Shown: in pieces, positions 1-10,999 of the stretch
How positions within the stretch are numbered: the first letter of the stretch is position 1
How the letters are laid out: every line of letters begins with the position of its first letter
Assembly: GCA_029891345.1 (NCBI GenBank)
Contig: CM057000.1
Location: forward strand, 125,525,338-125,589,337
Length of the DNA stretch: 64,000 bases
Direction: 5' to 3'
From: Dryococelus australis
Lineage: Eukaryota; Arthropoda; Insecta; Phasmatodea; Phasmatidae
Notes under the pieces: generated by a model
The model's input: the letters and a program-made list of their open reading frames with translations, nothing else
What the model was told of the DNA's origin: nothing
The model's database searches: none
Translations under genes and position numbers: made by a program

Positions 1-78
1 TGGTAACGTTTAAACATCCACAGGTGACTGTTGATTCACATTTGTTTACTATACTACAGCATTACAGGACTATACAGC

Positions 79-168
79 ATGGCATCCGACGTAAACAAAG
101 GGACCAAATTCCTCATATTTGGTGTCTTTATTTTTGCATTCTACTTATTGTATTATAAGCACTTGTAA
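79..168 (+). CDS. 29-aa single-pass membrane micropeptide, sarcolamban-like candidate
   Basis: ATG at 79 has A at -3 and G at +4, a favourable eukaryotic start context; the frame ends at TAA 166-168. The peptide has a short polar N-terminus (residues 2-10, with D, N, K, T) followed by a hydrophobic helix at about residues 11-26 (FLIFGVFIFAFYLLYY) and a short basic tail (KH). From memory of the family, arthropod sarcolambans are 28-29-residue, C-terminally anchored peptides of the sarcoplasmic reticulum that inhibit the calcium pump SERCA. They share an F-L-I start to the helix and spaced aromatic residues near its end, and this ORF has the same length and pattern. A possible splice acceptor (TACAG) lies at 55-59 and another (TTACAG) at 62-67, so the ORF may sit in a terminal exon. 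A chance hydrophobic ORF cannot be excluded, because AT-rich DNA readily encodes F, I, L and Y. Confidence 0.5.
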   Translation: MASDVNKGTKFLIFGVFIFAFYLLYYKHL

Positions 169-510
169 ATATTGAACAGGTTTGCCATGCAAAACCCATA
201 TAAATTAATTTTGTTGGTTTACTTTACTTCCTTCAAAAAAGTCACAATTCTTTATTGGCACTTTCAGAAAATATTTTAATTTCAGTACTCAGTAGTTTTT
301 ACATATTCCATGGAGAGGAGGGCTGTCCCCTCAACAGTAATTTTCCATCCCCCCACACTTCTGTAAAGAGTGCCACACTATGCTCTGTAACACAGTTTGC
401 CGCCCACCTCATATTGAACTTGACTTTCCTAACAGCTGGGAAGGGGTGAAAGTCATTCACAACACAGGTGGCGTCTAAACGCTCTCTTACTCTGCCAGTT
501 ACAAAATAAG

Positions 511-516
511 AATAAA
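511..516 (+). promoter_or_regulatory. AATAAA polyadenylation signal, possible end of the micropeptide transcript
   Basis: A canonical AATAAA lies 343 bases after the stop of the 29-codon ORF, with no other recognisable coding sequence between. It would give a transcript with a short 3' UTR ending just before the pyrimidine tract. The hexamer is common by chance in AT-rich DNA. Confidence 0.25.
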
Positions 517-543
517 AAAGGAACACACTGTCTCGCTCGAGCA

Positions 544-580
544 CCCGTAGCTGAACTTCTCTCTCTCCTCTCTCTCCTCC

Positions 581-614
<34 letters not shown>

Positions 615-926
615 CCCTCCCTCTCCTCTCTCCTCTCCCCCCTCTCCCTCCTCCTCCCCCTCCCCCTCCTCCTCCCTCCCCCTCCCTCCCCCCCCCTCCC
701 TCCCTCCCTCTCCCTCCCCCTCCCTCCCCCCCTCCCTCCCTTCCCTCCCCTCTCCCTACACCTCCTCTCTCCTCCATCCCTCTCCCCTCCCTTATCACCC
801 TCCTCTCTCCCTCCTACCTCCCCTCCCTCCCCTCCTATCCTCCCTCCCCCTACCTCCCTCCATCCTCCCTACCTCCACCTCCCCTACCTCTCCCTCCCCT
901 CCCTCTCCCCATCTCCCCTCCCCAGG
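544..926. repeat. C/T-only low-complexity tract (about 380 bp polypyrimidine)
   Basis: Almost uninterrupted pyrimidine sequence: CT dinucleotide runs grade into CCCT and CCCTC runs, with only scattered A after about 756. On the minus strand it creates an artificial Gly/Glu/Arg open frame that is not a gene. Long homopurine-homopyrimidine tracts of this kind can form triplex DNA. Confidence 0.9.
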
Positions 927-3539
927 AATAAGAAATGGAAGGATAGCGAGCATCCAGCTGGCATCAGGAGTCACTTTGTCGTTTTTTTATCAATTAACTC
1001 TGCAAGTTACAGTGCTTGTTTTCTTGTCTGCATTCAATTTTATTCTGTGGGGAACCCGGCTGTGTGTCTCGCGGGTCTCTTTTTCTTAGAATGTGCATTC
1101 CCAAATTACTTATAGGCCTACTAGGTGACTCACTGCAAACATGTGATCTGCATGCGAAAAATACGATTGGGACGAAACATCATTTGACAGACTATCCTAT
1201 AGTATATTTGTCACCATTTTTACAGTTCACTCTTTTCTACTCTGCTGCATTGCTGTGGCCGGCTACACGGACGTGTTTTCAAGGTTACCTGGTGTCGCAC
1301 AGCAGGCAATATTTATGTCTGTGCTACTAGCAAATTAAAGAGATTTTTAGTGAGCTGAAAGCTTCCTGACTCATTTAACTGCTACAAGGGTATCAGTAAG
1401 GAGAAGTGGCAGGGATATAAACATACACAAATACATTCACCACTATAAAAAAGGGAAAGAATTAGAAGAAAAAAACACATATGAGCCTTCAAAATCAATA
1501 CAACTCGGAACTTTTTCTGATCTTCTTGCAGCATTTCAAAGTCCATTGTTGCTTGCTTAAAATCATTAACACATCTTTTAGCAAATTAGTTTACTTTACC
1601 GTAATCTGCAAATATGTAGAACAATTATTTCCAAATGTAGCTTTCTTCTGGCAACCTGCTCTGACAGCTTCAGTCTTCATACGCATCTTTAATACATTTA
1701 AGAAAAGGCAACAATTAGAAAAGCTATTGTAATGATATTTTATGATAGACTGCTCTTCTTGCTGATAAATAATAATAATAGGTTAGCTTTAAACATAATA
1801 CTCAAATTATAGTACTGTAGTAACTGATAACAACTAGGTGTATATTCTATATGAGTTCAGACGGGATCAGTTCTTTATAAATGTTTTTGTCCTTGGGTGC
1901 CAGTCTTTAAGAAAAGATTAAATTTGGAAAATTCATTACCTGCTGTTGAAATGTGTAAGTGTGGGTGTGGTGGTTGAATGTTACCACAATTTGCAGTCAT
2001 GTGATAATGCCTCAGTAAGCTACGTGCACAAAGGATAATCCAGGCATTGTAAATCACATATGGACATGAACACATCAAATGAACACACAAATACCATCAC
2101 TCGAAGATTATAATTGCTACTTAAATATAGCAGTTTAAGAAATTATTTTAGATAAGGAAAACAATATCTTTGAATCATTTACTGGGGATATGCGAGAGAA
2201 ACAATAAAATAATATAACGCTTAACACAGCACAACATATGCACTTCAGTTAAACTATAATAAAAAATTTAATTATTTGACTCATATTAGTATTCTGCCAC
2301 CAGTGTCATAAATTTAGGTTCTACCTAACAGGTCACCACAGTTAACACAGTATGACCAGACCACATAATGATAATGTTTGAATAGGGTCCAAATTAATGC
2401 TGTATTTTAATGATGCTTCGGGTTTGTCTCGTCGGCAGAGCAAGCTTGAGACTCAAATATTCTACAGGCCACTGGGACATATTATTATCTTTCACAAGAA
2501 CAGATCGTCATGTGGTCAGTTCCATTACCAGTACAGCTTTTAATTTTGGAATTGCAGAAGATAAAGTTAGTTTTCATTCACTTACATTGGATGGCAGGAC
2601 ACACCTTGGGTAATAAATGGAGACCTTACTTGACAATGATTCAGCAAACGGAGATGGCTGCAGGTCTGCCATTAACCTCTGGAAGGGATATCTGTATCTC
2701 ACCGACTCGTCTCCCCTCAGAATAATATGACTCCAGTTGTGGGCCTCTGCTACGTCTATCTGACATCATCTCGTCATCGGTCCTTGTAGATAACCAGGCG
2801 TCCTCTCGGAGCTATTGCACTAGCGTACCGTCCTCCATTATGTAGAATGGGCTCTCTTTTGCACTCCTCTCCTTAGTTTCTTAGTAACATTCCCTCACAA
2901 CAAACAGTTTTTAAATTTAATTGTAGATTTGAACTTGGTGGCAATTGGCATCCATTAAAAAATTAACCTCTTAGCAAGCTGGCTAAGGTTATAGAGTTCA
3001 TCTAGCCAGTAATGTTGGCAAATCATTACAACAGAGAAAAATTATAAATGAGTCCATATATGTGACCATCAAAATGCTAATTTCAGTTTGTTGATGAAAA
3101 GATTAATAAAGGTGTTGAAAATAACTGAATCAATCTTTATGTAAATATAAATAATTAATTCAGCTTATTATTATCATAAATCCGTTTTCCTCATTTTTTT
3201 TTCCAAACCTTAAAAAAAAAAATGATAGTGCAGAGAACTAACGTAAATAAACAAATTAAGAACAGTGTTCTTGAACTACTGTAAGGGCAGACCCTTACAA
3301 CATTTACAGGTTTCCACAACTTTAACAAACTAAGGTGTGTTGAATTTAATGTCAAAAGATAAGCAACACGCCAACTTGTTAATTGAATTCCTCGTTTTAG
3401 AGCTTATCTTCATTCAGTACAGCACTAATTTGATGCATGTCTTGAAGAATTCACTGGCTATTCTAAACAAACAGCTGCTGATTAAGTAGCACTGTGTTGG
3501 CATTGTGCTAACATGCACTGTCCAACGTATGCAGCACTG
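927..3539. other. Non-coding, AT-rich, nothing recognised
   Basis: No exon, RNA gene or known element was recognised on either strand. An open frame at 2410-2613 (+, 67 codons) is not similar to anything I recognise and lacks neighbouring coding sequence. Upstream APPBP2 exons were looked for here and not found. Confidence 0.4.
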
Positions 3540-4839
3540 GTGTAGCTAACACTGACACTTGGATGGCATGGGCATCTGTCGACACTTTGCTGCTGGGGCA
3601 CCCACATTTCCTAGGAGTTGCGTTAGGGGGACACGGCCACTGGAACCTGGCAGGTGGCCTCCATGGAGTGTCTTGGTACTTCCACGTCGTGACTTGGGCA
3701 TGGCAGGTGCGGGGCAGTTGGACTCTGTGCAGCTGTCTGCTGGATTCTGTGTAGCCATCTAGTCGTGGGATACTGGTAGTGTCAACTGCTGTTCAACTGG
3801 ATGTGCTGCTTGCCTCAGGTGGCAGCGCTTGTGACGTCTAGTCCGAAGATGTTGCTGGGTCCCCCACAGAGGTAAGCCGGCACAACTGGATGATGGGTTG
3901 CTGCGGTCTAGCCCCTCCAGCTGACAGGTCGTCAATGATGTGGGTGGCAACTCTCTCTAGGCTGGAACTGGTGGTCTCCAAGCCTGACTGGGCTGCAGCT
4001 GGTGCATCGGACGCTCCTTCAGGCTGACGGTGAAGCACCTCGTAACTGGAAGCAACGTCCGTCATCTCATTTGGGCTGGTTTGGAACATGGCTGCTGCTG
4101 CGCCTACGGCTGACTCCCTCACGTCCGTGATGGATCTCCGGTATCTCGTTCTCAGATCTGTCTGAAAAGGACATAACACAGTTCATTGGTCTAACACAAG
4201 GACTAACAACAATTGAATAAATAGGAAAATTCCCGGAGTGGTTAGCCACTGGATCATCCTGTAAATGTCCTGGGAGTGTTCCTCGGTGCTAGGAGGCACC
4301 AGGCACTGGAAGATGGCAGCCTACGCTTTGAGCATCGACTGCATTCAAGGGTGGTCGCATGATCAGGGGTAACCGTGGCCGCTGAGGTGAGCTGCTCTGA
4401 CGTAGGCGACGGAACCGTCCTTGTGGACTCTGGTTGCTTCGAGTGCTGCCCTCGTAGAGGTATGGGGTTGCTCTGCAGGATCGGCCGCAATGACGTCCGT
4501 TGTCGAAGGTTCCTTGCTGGCTGTGCTCGCATGAGCTGGGGTTTTATGTGCAGTCCGTCGTGATGCAGGCTCCGATGGCACTGGCAGTGGGACGGTACTG
4601 GCTGATGGAGTTTGTGTGGTGCCGGCGGTCGGGCAGAGGCACTGCTGGCTCGTTCTCTGGTCCGCAGGGCTTCTCCAAGATATCTCCGTAGTTCTTGGAG
4701 TCCACTTCCCTGGATGGTGTGCAAACTTCTGGCAAAAAACCGAAGGGGTGGACGGTACAGTCCTCTCTGAAGGTTCTACTCTTTCTGGGTTAGGGGCCCC
4801 ACCCTAACAGGTACAGAGTAGTTGCTTCGTCATTACATG
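3540..4839 (-). other. GC-richer flank of gypsy element A, probable element 3' region
   Basis: Base composition is clearly richer in G and C than the surrounding sequence and matches that of the adjacent gypsy pol remnant. Open minus-strand frames (3838-4179, 4254-4724) are rich in P, S, T, A and R and match no domain I know. On the minus strand this lies downstream of the integrase, where an extra ORF or the 3' LTR would be expected. No LTR boundary could be fixed. Confidence 0.3.
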
Positions 4840-5082
4840 TCACTCTCTCTCGTTCGTCCTGGTGGATGGAGACGTCCGTCCTTCTGGGCGGGTAGACGTT
4901 GAGGCTTGTTCCTTGGCATCATCCAATGTGTCGGGAAGTAATAATGGCTGGGTATACTGAGCAGGTGCCAGGGTGCATCTGGTCTTCGGTTGTTTCCTTA
5001 TCTTCCCACGACAATCCTCGGCCCAGTAAATACTATCCTGGCTTCCTATAACCTTGTACGGTCCCTCCCACTTGCCAGTCAA
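4840..5082 (-). pseudogene. Integrase C-terminal GPY-like piece, gypsy remnant A
   Basis: The frame begins TGKWEGPYKVIG, the GPY/F motif found at the integrase C-terminus of many Ty3/gypsy elements, followed by a low-complexity S/T/P/E tail. It follows the truncated core almost directly, consistent with an internal deletion of the middle of the integrase. Confidence 0.65.
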
Positions 5083-5446
5083 CCCGGTGCTGGTAGCGCT
5101 TCCGGTTTCCTCGTGTGCTTTGGAGGTAAAGTCCCATCAGATCTACTACAACTTGATTCCAGGGTGCGTATGGCTTACAGGGTTTTGCAGTGTTCCGCTG
5201 GACTGGATATGCTTTGTGTTGGCAGCATTTGGGGCACTCACTAATATGCCGACAGACGTCTCGGCTCATGGTGTCCCAGACATACCGGACACTGATATCT
5301 GCAAGTATCTCCCGAATTCCTGAGTGTCCTTTATCCGGGTGATCATGAAAATGCTGGCGGACATCTTTCCGTAGAGCTTGAGGTATCCAGATCTTCCATG
5401 GGGTGTCCGGCTGGCGATTGGGTGACCGCACTACACTGTCGCACAT
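5033..5446 (-). pseudogene. Integrase N-terminal zinc domain and start of core, gypsy remnant A
   Basis: The 137-codon frame contains HFHDHPDKGHSGIREILADI followed by YVWDTMSRDVCRHISECPKC, which is the H-H-C-C zinc-binding domain of gypsy integrases. It runs into PWNQVVVDLMGLY, the first catalytic Asp region. The frame then changes to an unrelated sequence, so most of the DDE core is deleted. Confidence 0.82.
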
Positions 5447-5693
5447 TTCATACAGTTCCGAGTATTGTTGGAGGAGACCCTTAACCTCCGGGTCGAGCTG
5501 CTAATGTGGTTAAATTTGACTGCGGGTTAATTGTAACTGCAGTAGCCTGATTTGTTCCTCAGGCTGAAGTTTAAGCGGTTCTGGAGGGAGGATACGTTCA
5601 ATATCTTCGTCTTGTTTGACGTCCTCATTGGAGCTGGGCTGTCGGGACAAAGTGTCTGGTAGATCATTCTGTGCTACTGGGTCATGCTGTACT

Positions 5694-6234
5694 TCAAAAT
5701 CGAATCCAGACAGTAGAAGGTCCCATGCATTGAAACTTGACCTTATTGTGCCTGTATTCCTTTAGCCATTTGAGTGCCTTGCTATCCGTTCTGAGAATGA
5801 AGTGGTTTCCTTCCAGGTGGTAGCGAAACTTTCTTATTTCCCATATGACGGCAAGACATTCTTGTTCGTTTATATGGTACGTTTGTTCCATAGGATTCAA
5901 ACGAGTACTTGTGTAGGCAAGGGGTCTGCCTTCTGGATCTTCCGGGTATAGAACGGCTCCCAACCCATTCTTGTAAGCGTCCGTCTGCAGGATGAGGGGT
6001 CCCTTCCCCTCTGGGCAATGTAGACAGTCAATGTGTTGGAAACTGGTTTTGAGAGCTTCGTAGGCCGCTCAATGTTTCATTGTCCAATTCCACCTGACAT
6101 CTTTCCGTAACAGTGGATAAAGGGGTGCCATTATCTCTGCGATATTTGGAACAAAATCCTTGAGCCAGTTGCAGAGTCCCAAAAAGCAACAAAGCTGCTT
6201 CGTTTGAGGTTCCTCTGCTTTCTGAAAGGCTCAA
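5694..6234 (-). pseudogene. RT connection and RNase H domain, gypsy remnant A
   Basis: After the palm, the minus strand gives CNWLKDF-like connection sequence across two frames, then LILQTDAYKNGLGAVLY, YTSTRLNPMEQTYHINEQE, CLAVIWEIRKFRYHLEGN and LRTDSKALKWL. These carry the Asp, Glu and Asp residues that form the RNase H active site of gypsy Pol. A frameshift lies near 5965-6030. Confidence 0.85.
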
Positions 6235-6655
6235 AGTGATCTATCTTGTGGATAGTTGCCCTCCATGGACACGATATGGCCTAGGTATTCAATGGAAGTT
6301 CTTGCAAAGTGACTCTTTGAGAGCTTGCCTACGAGTCCATGCTGTTCCAACCATTCCAATACTCTCTGGAGATGGGAGAGGAGCTTGTCCCAGCTAGGTC
6401 TTGTTTTAGAGTATGCTATGATGTCGTCCAGATAGACGAAACAGAACTGGCCTATGGGTCCGATTAAAATCTCAGAAGACATCAGGCACTGGAACGTAGC
6501 TGGTGTGTTCTTAAGTCCAAAGGGTATGATCCTGAAGTGCAGTGTCTTTCCATCTGGTGACGTGAAAGCAGTGTAGGGTCCGCTATCTGGATGCACAGCT
6601 ATTTGTCAATAGCCTGATAGCATGTCGAGGATGCTAAAAATCTGGGTTTCGTCTA
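6231..6655 (-). pseudogene. Reverse transcriptase palm, gypsy remnant A
   Basis: Minus-strand translation shows RT motif A as LDMLSGY followed by a TGA where gypsy elements have Trp, then QIAVHPDSGPYTAFTSPDG, PFGLKNTPATFQ and the catalytic motif FVYLDDIIAYSK, ending with YLGHIVSMEG. These are the palm motifs of Ty3/gypsy reverse transcriptase; the two Asp of YLDD bind the catalytic metal. The fingers region (about 6660-7080) is too degraded to follow. Confidence 0.88.
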
Positions 6656-7085
6656 GGTAACACAGCATGTGTGCGAGGTCAAGAGCCGTGGTGGGGTGGG
6701 CAGAGTGGCATCATTCAGTGCTTTGTAGGTAGTTTACACAAAAGAATAATTGGCCATCTTTCTTTGGCTCTAGTACTACGTGAGAATTATGGGGAGAAGT
6801 TGAATGTTCGACATCCCCTTGCTGTTTCATTTATTCTATTTGCTCCATTATGAACTTCCCACGTCTCACAGGGACTTTGTATGGCCGGTTACAGATGGGT
6901 GTGTAGTCATTCAGTAGGATCTTGTGCTGTACAATTTGTGTTTGGCGTAGATTTCCACTATTTCCGAAGGTGGTGGCATGCTCATTCCGGACCTCCTTCA
7001 ACTGCTGAAATTGTATTTCCGTTAGGTCATGTTGGATGTCTTGAACATCGAGGATGGCAGCTTCTTACCGTACTGATGGATGCTC

Positions 7086-7391
7086 CTAGTGTCGCGTGAC
7101 TCGTCGTTCATTGCCCAGGTATACCTTATGCTTCCAGTGATCCATAATGCACTGCAGTTCACATAGCCATGGATGTCTGAGGATAGCGTCCTCTTCTATA
7201 TCTGGTGTGTCAACGAAGTCTGCTTGTGCTGACAGACTTTGGAGCTCGAATGGTGTGGTTATGTGTCCAACGGTGAGGGTACATTCTGGTTTAGCCATCC
7301 TGACTTCCTTAGTTTGGGGTTCTAGTTCTGCGTGTTGGTGTTCCTGGAGTAAGTCACTGCGAATGAAGTTCCTCAATGCTTCAGATTCCAA
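7086..7391 (-). pseudogene. Aspartic protease C-terminal part, gypsy remnant A
   Basis: The 101-codon frame ends with EEDAILRHPWLCELQCIMDH, which corresponds to the conserved D-x-I-L-G-x-x-W/F-L-x-x-x-x-x-x-I-D segment near the end of retrotransposon proteases. The active-site Asp-Ser/Thr-Gly triplet was not found in this frame. In an intact element the protease cuts the Gag-Pol polyprotein. Confidence 0.6.
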
Positions 7392-7636
7392 TATGGCTAA
7401 GGTATTTCTGCCGTTAATTCTGATTTCAATTTAGGGAGATATAGGTGCTTCTGCCTCCTCATCTAGGAGCTTGACAGTTGGTTCCATTTGGTCGACAAAA
7501 TCACTCCCTTCTATCCGTCTGCGTTGCAGTTTCCCTTCGACGGTTTATTCTGTGGTGCCGCTTCGACCTGAGTGGGTCGTGGCTTCCGGTTTGCGTCCCA
7601 CAATTCTGTGCATTTTAGTGGTTGCTCTGGTCTCTA

Positions 7637-7678
7637 TGGGCAGTCCCAATTAAAGTGGTACCCTGGACAGTACCAGCA
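7637..7678 (-). pseudogene. CCHC zinc knuckle of gypsy remnant A Gag
   Basis: Minus-strand translation gives CWYCPGYHFNWDCP, matching the nucleocapsid zinc knuckle spacing C-x2-C-x3-H-x4-C. It lies between the capsid-like and protease-like segments, as expected. The nucleocapsid binds element RNA. Confidence 0.7.
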
Positions 7679-7933
7679 TTTAGGCAATCGTGGAGGAGGT
7701 GGGTGTGGCTTGGTGTGTCGTTCCCCTATCTTCCTTTGGTCGACAAACTTTCCGGGCTTTGGCTGTTCAAGCAGAGCTTGAGCTTGGAAGTTCTGTTCGT
7801 CTTTTCATGCTCTTTCGGTCAATTCGTCTACAGACGCAGGTTTGAGCAGTAGCAAGATGTTCCGTATCCGTGGTAACAATAGACTGGTGATTTGGCGTAT
7901 GCATCTGTCTTTGTCCCCATCAGGAAATATATG

Positions 7934-8416
7934 TCAGTACATCTGTACTATTCTTCTTACAAAGATTTTGACTTCGTCCCCAGGTATCTGATAGTGGATG
8001 TAGAATTCAGTCGTTACGTGGCCTACGATTTCCTCTCCAGCAAAATGCTGTGCCAGACAGGTGCTGAGCTGCCTCCAATCTATCATGAATTCTCCGTAGA
8101 CGTTCCACCAATCAAGGGCCTTTCCTTGTAGCTTGAACAGGGAGTGAGAAACCCAGTGTGTCTCAAGAATCTTGTGGTTGCGGAATTCCTGTTCGCCTTC
8201 GTTGTTGAACGTGCTGGGGTCCTCATGCGGTCTTCCGGCAAAAACTGGGTGCTGCAGCTCTCCTATGCAATGGACCTGGCTGCACAATGAAGTATGGCTG
8301 GGGTTTGAGTGTGTGTATTCTGCAGCTTGTTTACAAACCTTACACTGGTAAACTAGGCCTGGTCTGTTTACTTGCTGCTCGGGCCATCCAATACAGTTAT
8401 TACAACAACAATACAC
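7934..8416 (-). pseudogene. gag capsid-like region of gypsy remnant A
   Basis: The 160-codon minus-strand frame has features of gypsy capsid proteins: a PVFAGRPHEDPSTF segment, then HSLFKLQGKALDWWNVYG, then a stretch with conserved W and LAQHF spacing. In Ty3/gypsy Gag this region forms the capsid helices that package element RNA. The frame starts with an ATG at 8416, but the N-terminal half is Cys-rich and may be out-of-frame readthrough. It ends at a frame break near 7934. Confidence 0.65.
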
Positions 8417-8629
8417 CGCAAGGGTGTATTCCTCCTAATGAGTTCCCTTCACGAACTGTAATTTTACTGTCAACTGCCACACACATATATGTGAATCATA
8501 GTATTTCAGTATTTGGTGCAAGGCGATGGGAAGGCGTATGTATGAAGCAGGTATCTGTATGAAGAAGATACATGTAATTATATCACCAATATCATATTAT
8601 AACACGTAATACTTACCTCTCTCATAATG
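8411..8629. repeat. Direct repeat R1, copy 1
   Basis: A stretch of about 220 bases starting ACACCGCAAGGGTG recurs at 9562-9788 in the same orientation at roughly 75-80 percent identity by eye. It starts beside the gag end of gypsy remnant A, so it may be an LTR or leader piece. The spacing of about 1150 bp to the second copy could also be a tandem-repeat period. Confidence 0.65.
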
Positions 8630-9561
8630 GCATCTTAACAAATGCTTTCAAACATAAAATAACAACATAATTTATATGGCCATTGAAGTATTGCCAAATA
8701 TGCCAATTACGGCAGTATTATATACCTTTCCTTCATGAACTCGAAAAGTCTTCCAACATATTATATCATGTGTATCAATATCACTCATTTCTTCGTAGCA
8801 GGATCCGTTTGGGTATGAGACTTTCTGAAAAAAAAAACACGTTTCCAAAAGACCACTACCTGCCTTAGTAATTCCTTGAAGACCAAAAGGTACAAAAACG
8901 ACAAAAAAATATGAATTTCTTCCGCATCAACAATACAAACAGTTCAAGACCTGTCTTCTTTATCAGAATCCTTAGAAAACAACAAAATATTATGGTATAC
9001 CTTCCTAGAGTAATACCGTGGACGAGAATGTCTCTGCAGCGTTATGCAGTGTGTCTCCTCTAATGACACAGAGCAAAGTGAACTCCATGAACAAGTTACA
9101 ACCTTTATAAACCCAATGAATTGATAACAAACTCCCATAGATAACGTAACACAGGGACAGAAATCGTAGCGCGAAGTTAAGAGCCTCACAACCAATATCT
9201 TATTGCAGCACGCACTTGAACTATGACCCAAAATCCCAAGTACCTGATAAGGCATTTATACAAGCAAATTAATTTTTTATGCGGCAACGTACATAGAGTT
9301 AATACGCTAGCCGCTCCATGTGTAGAAATATATTAGGTCCATAACCTTGAAAACAAATCACAGCCAAATTAAAGCCACTGAACTGAATTCGGTCAAACAA
9401 ACTGTAATGGCATCGCAATTACTCCAGCAGCACAATATTATCAAAGAATTGCAAATTTGCACAACCAAGAATTATGTCACAACAACCATAAATAACAACC
9501 AAATACAGTATGGAACAGACTGTATATTGGATCTGAAATCAACTGTCAAATTACAACCTTA

Positions 9562-9788
9562 ATACACCACAAGGGTGCATTCGTCCTATTGGGTTCCCTT
9601 CACTAACTGTAATATCACTATCAACTGTCACAGATGTATATGTGAATTACTGTTTGATGTATTGTTTAGTGCAAGGCAATTGGCAGGGGTGTTGGTGAAG
9701 CAGGTATCTATATGATGTACGTATCTCTAATTATATCACCTGTGTCATATTATAACAAGTAGGCCTAACACTTACCACTCTCGTAATA
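9562..9788. repeat. Direct repeat R1, copy 2
   Basis: This copy starts ACACCACAAGGGTG and matches 8411-8629 through the TAATTATATCACC and CATATTATAACA segments. The sequence between the copies (8630-9561) holds no recognised gene, and the sequence after this copy does not match the sequence after copy 1. Confidence 0.65.
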
Positions 9789-10434
9789 TTATTCAACAAC
9801 ATTCTACACAATTAAAAAAAATATATATATATAATATAATATCAAATAGACTGTATGTGAAATATCGGTAACAAAGTAAAATGCAATTTCAACTCTTGGA
9901 ACATAATTGTATGTTATCGGGACCTTCAACATAAGAGCCGATATTTTGCTCAAATAAGGCTTAAAATATTGTTTTTTTAAGGGCTCATGCCTCCCTTAAT
10001 ATTCTGTTTAGGTATAAAGTGTCACATATGTTTTCCTTTTACTTTTTCATGAAGAATCACCTCTTGGAGTTTGTCAGTCTAAAGGAGAATTACCCTGTAG
10101 AAATGAATAAACAATTTTTAAGGCCCAAAAATGTCAGCGGGAAATTTTTTTCCCATTTTTTAGGTTAAGAAGGATTTCATTAATGTACAAAAATAATATA
10201 AACGCATACAGTTTGATCAGACTACTGCATGGGTTATGTTCGAATAGCATTTTGAAGAAAAAGCTCATTGTACTATACCAACCTAAGTTATAGACAGTTT
10301 GTGTATCAATGTTTTTTTTTCTTAATTTTACACTTACCTGTAGGGTTTAGGGCTATTTTGTTAATTTACAAAATTGAGGAGAATATATCTGAAAATTGTG
10401 TTTGTATACCCTACAAAAGTTGCTTGTTCACATA
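9789..10434. other. AT-rich non-coding sequence
   Basis: Poly-A and TA runs (ATATATATATA near 9822-9833) and no open frame or known element. Confidence 0.4.
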
Positions 10435-10668
10435 GGGGTCACAGTGACGTAGTGTACAGATTACTTGCCTCCTACCTAACTGAACCGTGTTCGATTACCA
10501 GTGGGACCACTCCCAGATTTTTGCATGTGGGAATTTTTCTGAATGATACCACTGGTTAGTAGGTTTTCTAGGGGATCTTCCATTTCCCCTGCCCTTGTAT
10601 TCTGGCGCACCCACATCTGCTCTGAAGACCTCGATGGTAAGAGCTGCCCAAACTGTCCACTCTCTACA
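10435..10668 (+). repeat. tRNA-derived SINE, copy 1
   Basis: The 5' end is tRNA-like: a degenerate A box near 10442-10454 and a B box GTTCGATTACC at 10489-10499. A shared body follows with ATTTTTGCATGTGGGAAT, CCACTGGTTAGTAGGTTTTC and AAGAGCTGCCCAAACTGTCC. The same body recurs at 11137, 12118, 52238 and, inverted, at 21230 and 57925. SINEs are transcribed by RNA polymerase III and moved by a partner LINE. Confidence 0.85.
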
Positions 10669-10999
10669 TATGTATAGTTGTGTAACTAATGGCTTAGTGT
10701 GGAGGATCATGAAGACCAGGGAAATTGTGTGGTCAAAATGTCACAAAAATGCAGAAGTACATGAAAATATTAAAAAATCATTGAAGAGTTTTTGAACATT
10801 TAAACAGAATTGAATGAGCACTTTTACCACCCAGCCTGGTATCCATTGCATGCAGTTGCAGCTGTGTCAATTGATCTGTGCTGCTTTACTGAAGTTATCT
10901 TGCAGATTTATTCTGCTCATAATGTAATTAGTACTACTTTCAGGAAGAAATAATAATTTTTATTTGTGTATTTAATTCTAATTATTTCTTTCTTTTCAG

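Larger units (their letters stand above)
4840..8416 (-). mobile_element. Ty3/gypsy LTR retrotransposon remnant A (gag-PR-RT-RH-IN)
   Basis: Reading on the minus strand, the order is gag (8416-7934), zinc knuckle (7678-7637), protease (7391-7086), reverse transcriptase (about 6655-6231), RNase H (about 6234-5694), integrase (5446-5033) and an integrase C-terminal piece (5082-4840). This is the order of a Metaviridae (Ty3/gypsy) retrotransposon. Every domain is in a different or interrupted frame with several stops, so it is dead. It lies upstream of the first recognised APPBP2 exon and runs opposite to that gene. LTRs could not be assigned with confidence. A related, more decayed piece lies at 49398-50350. 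Confidence 0.85.

Noticed and set aside
255..449. 64-codon ORF downstream of the micropeptide
   Set aside because: No recognisable features; more likely 3' UTR sequence.
499..798. 99-codon minus-strand ORF rich in G, E and R
   Set aside because: It is the translation of the polypyrimidine simple repeat; no complexity or domain.
2410..2613. 67-codon ORF considered as an upstream exon or gene piece
   Set aside because: No splice-site support and no resemblance to APPBP2 or any family I recognise.
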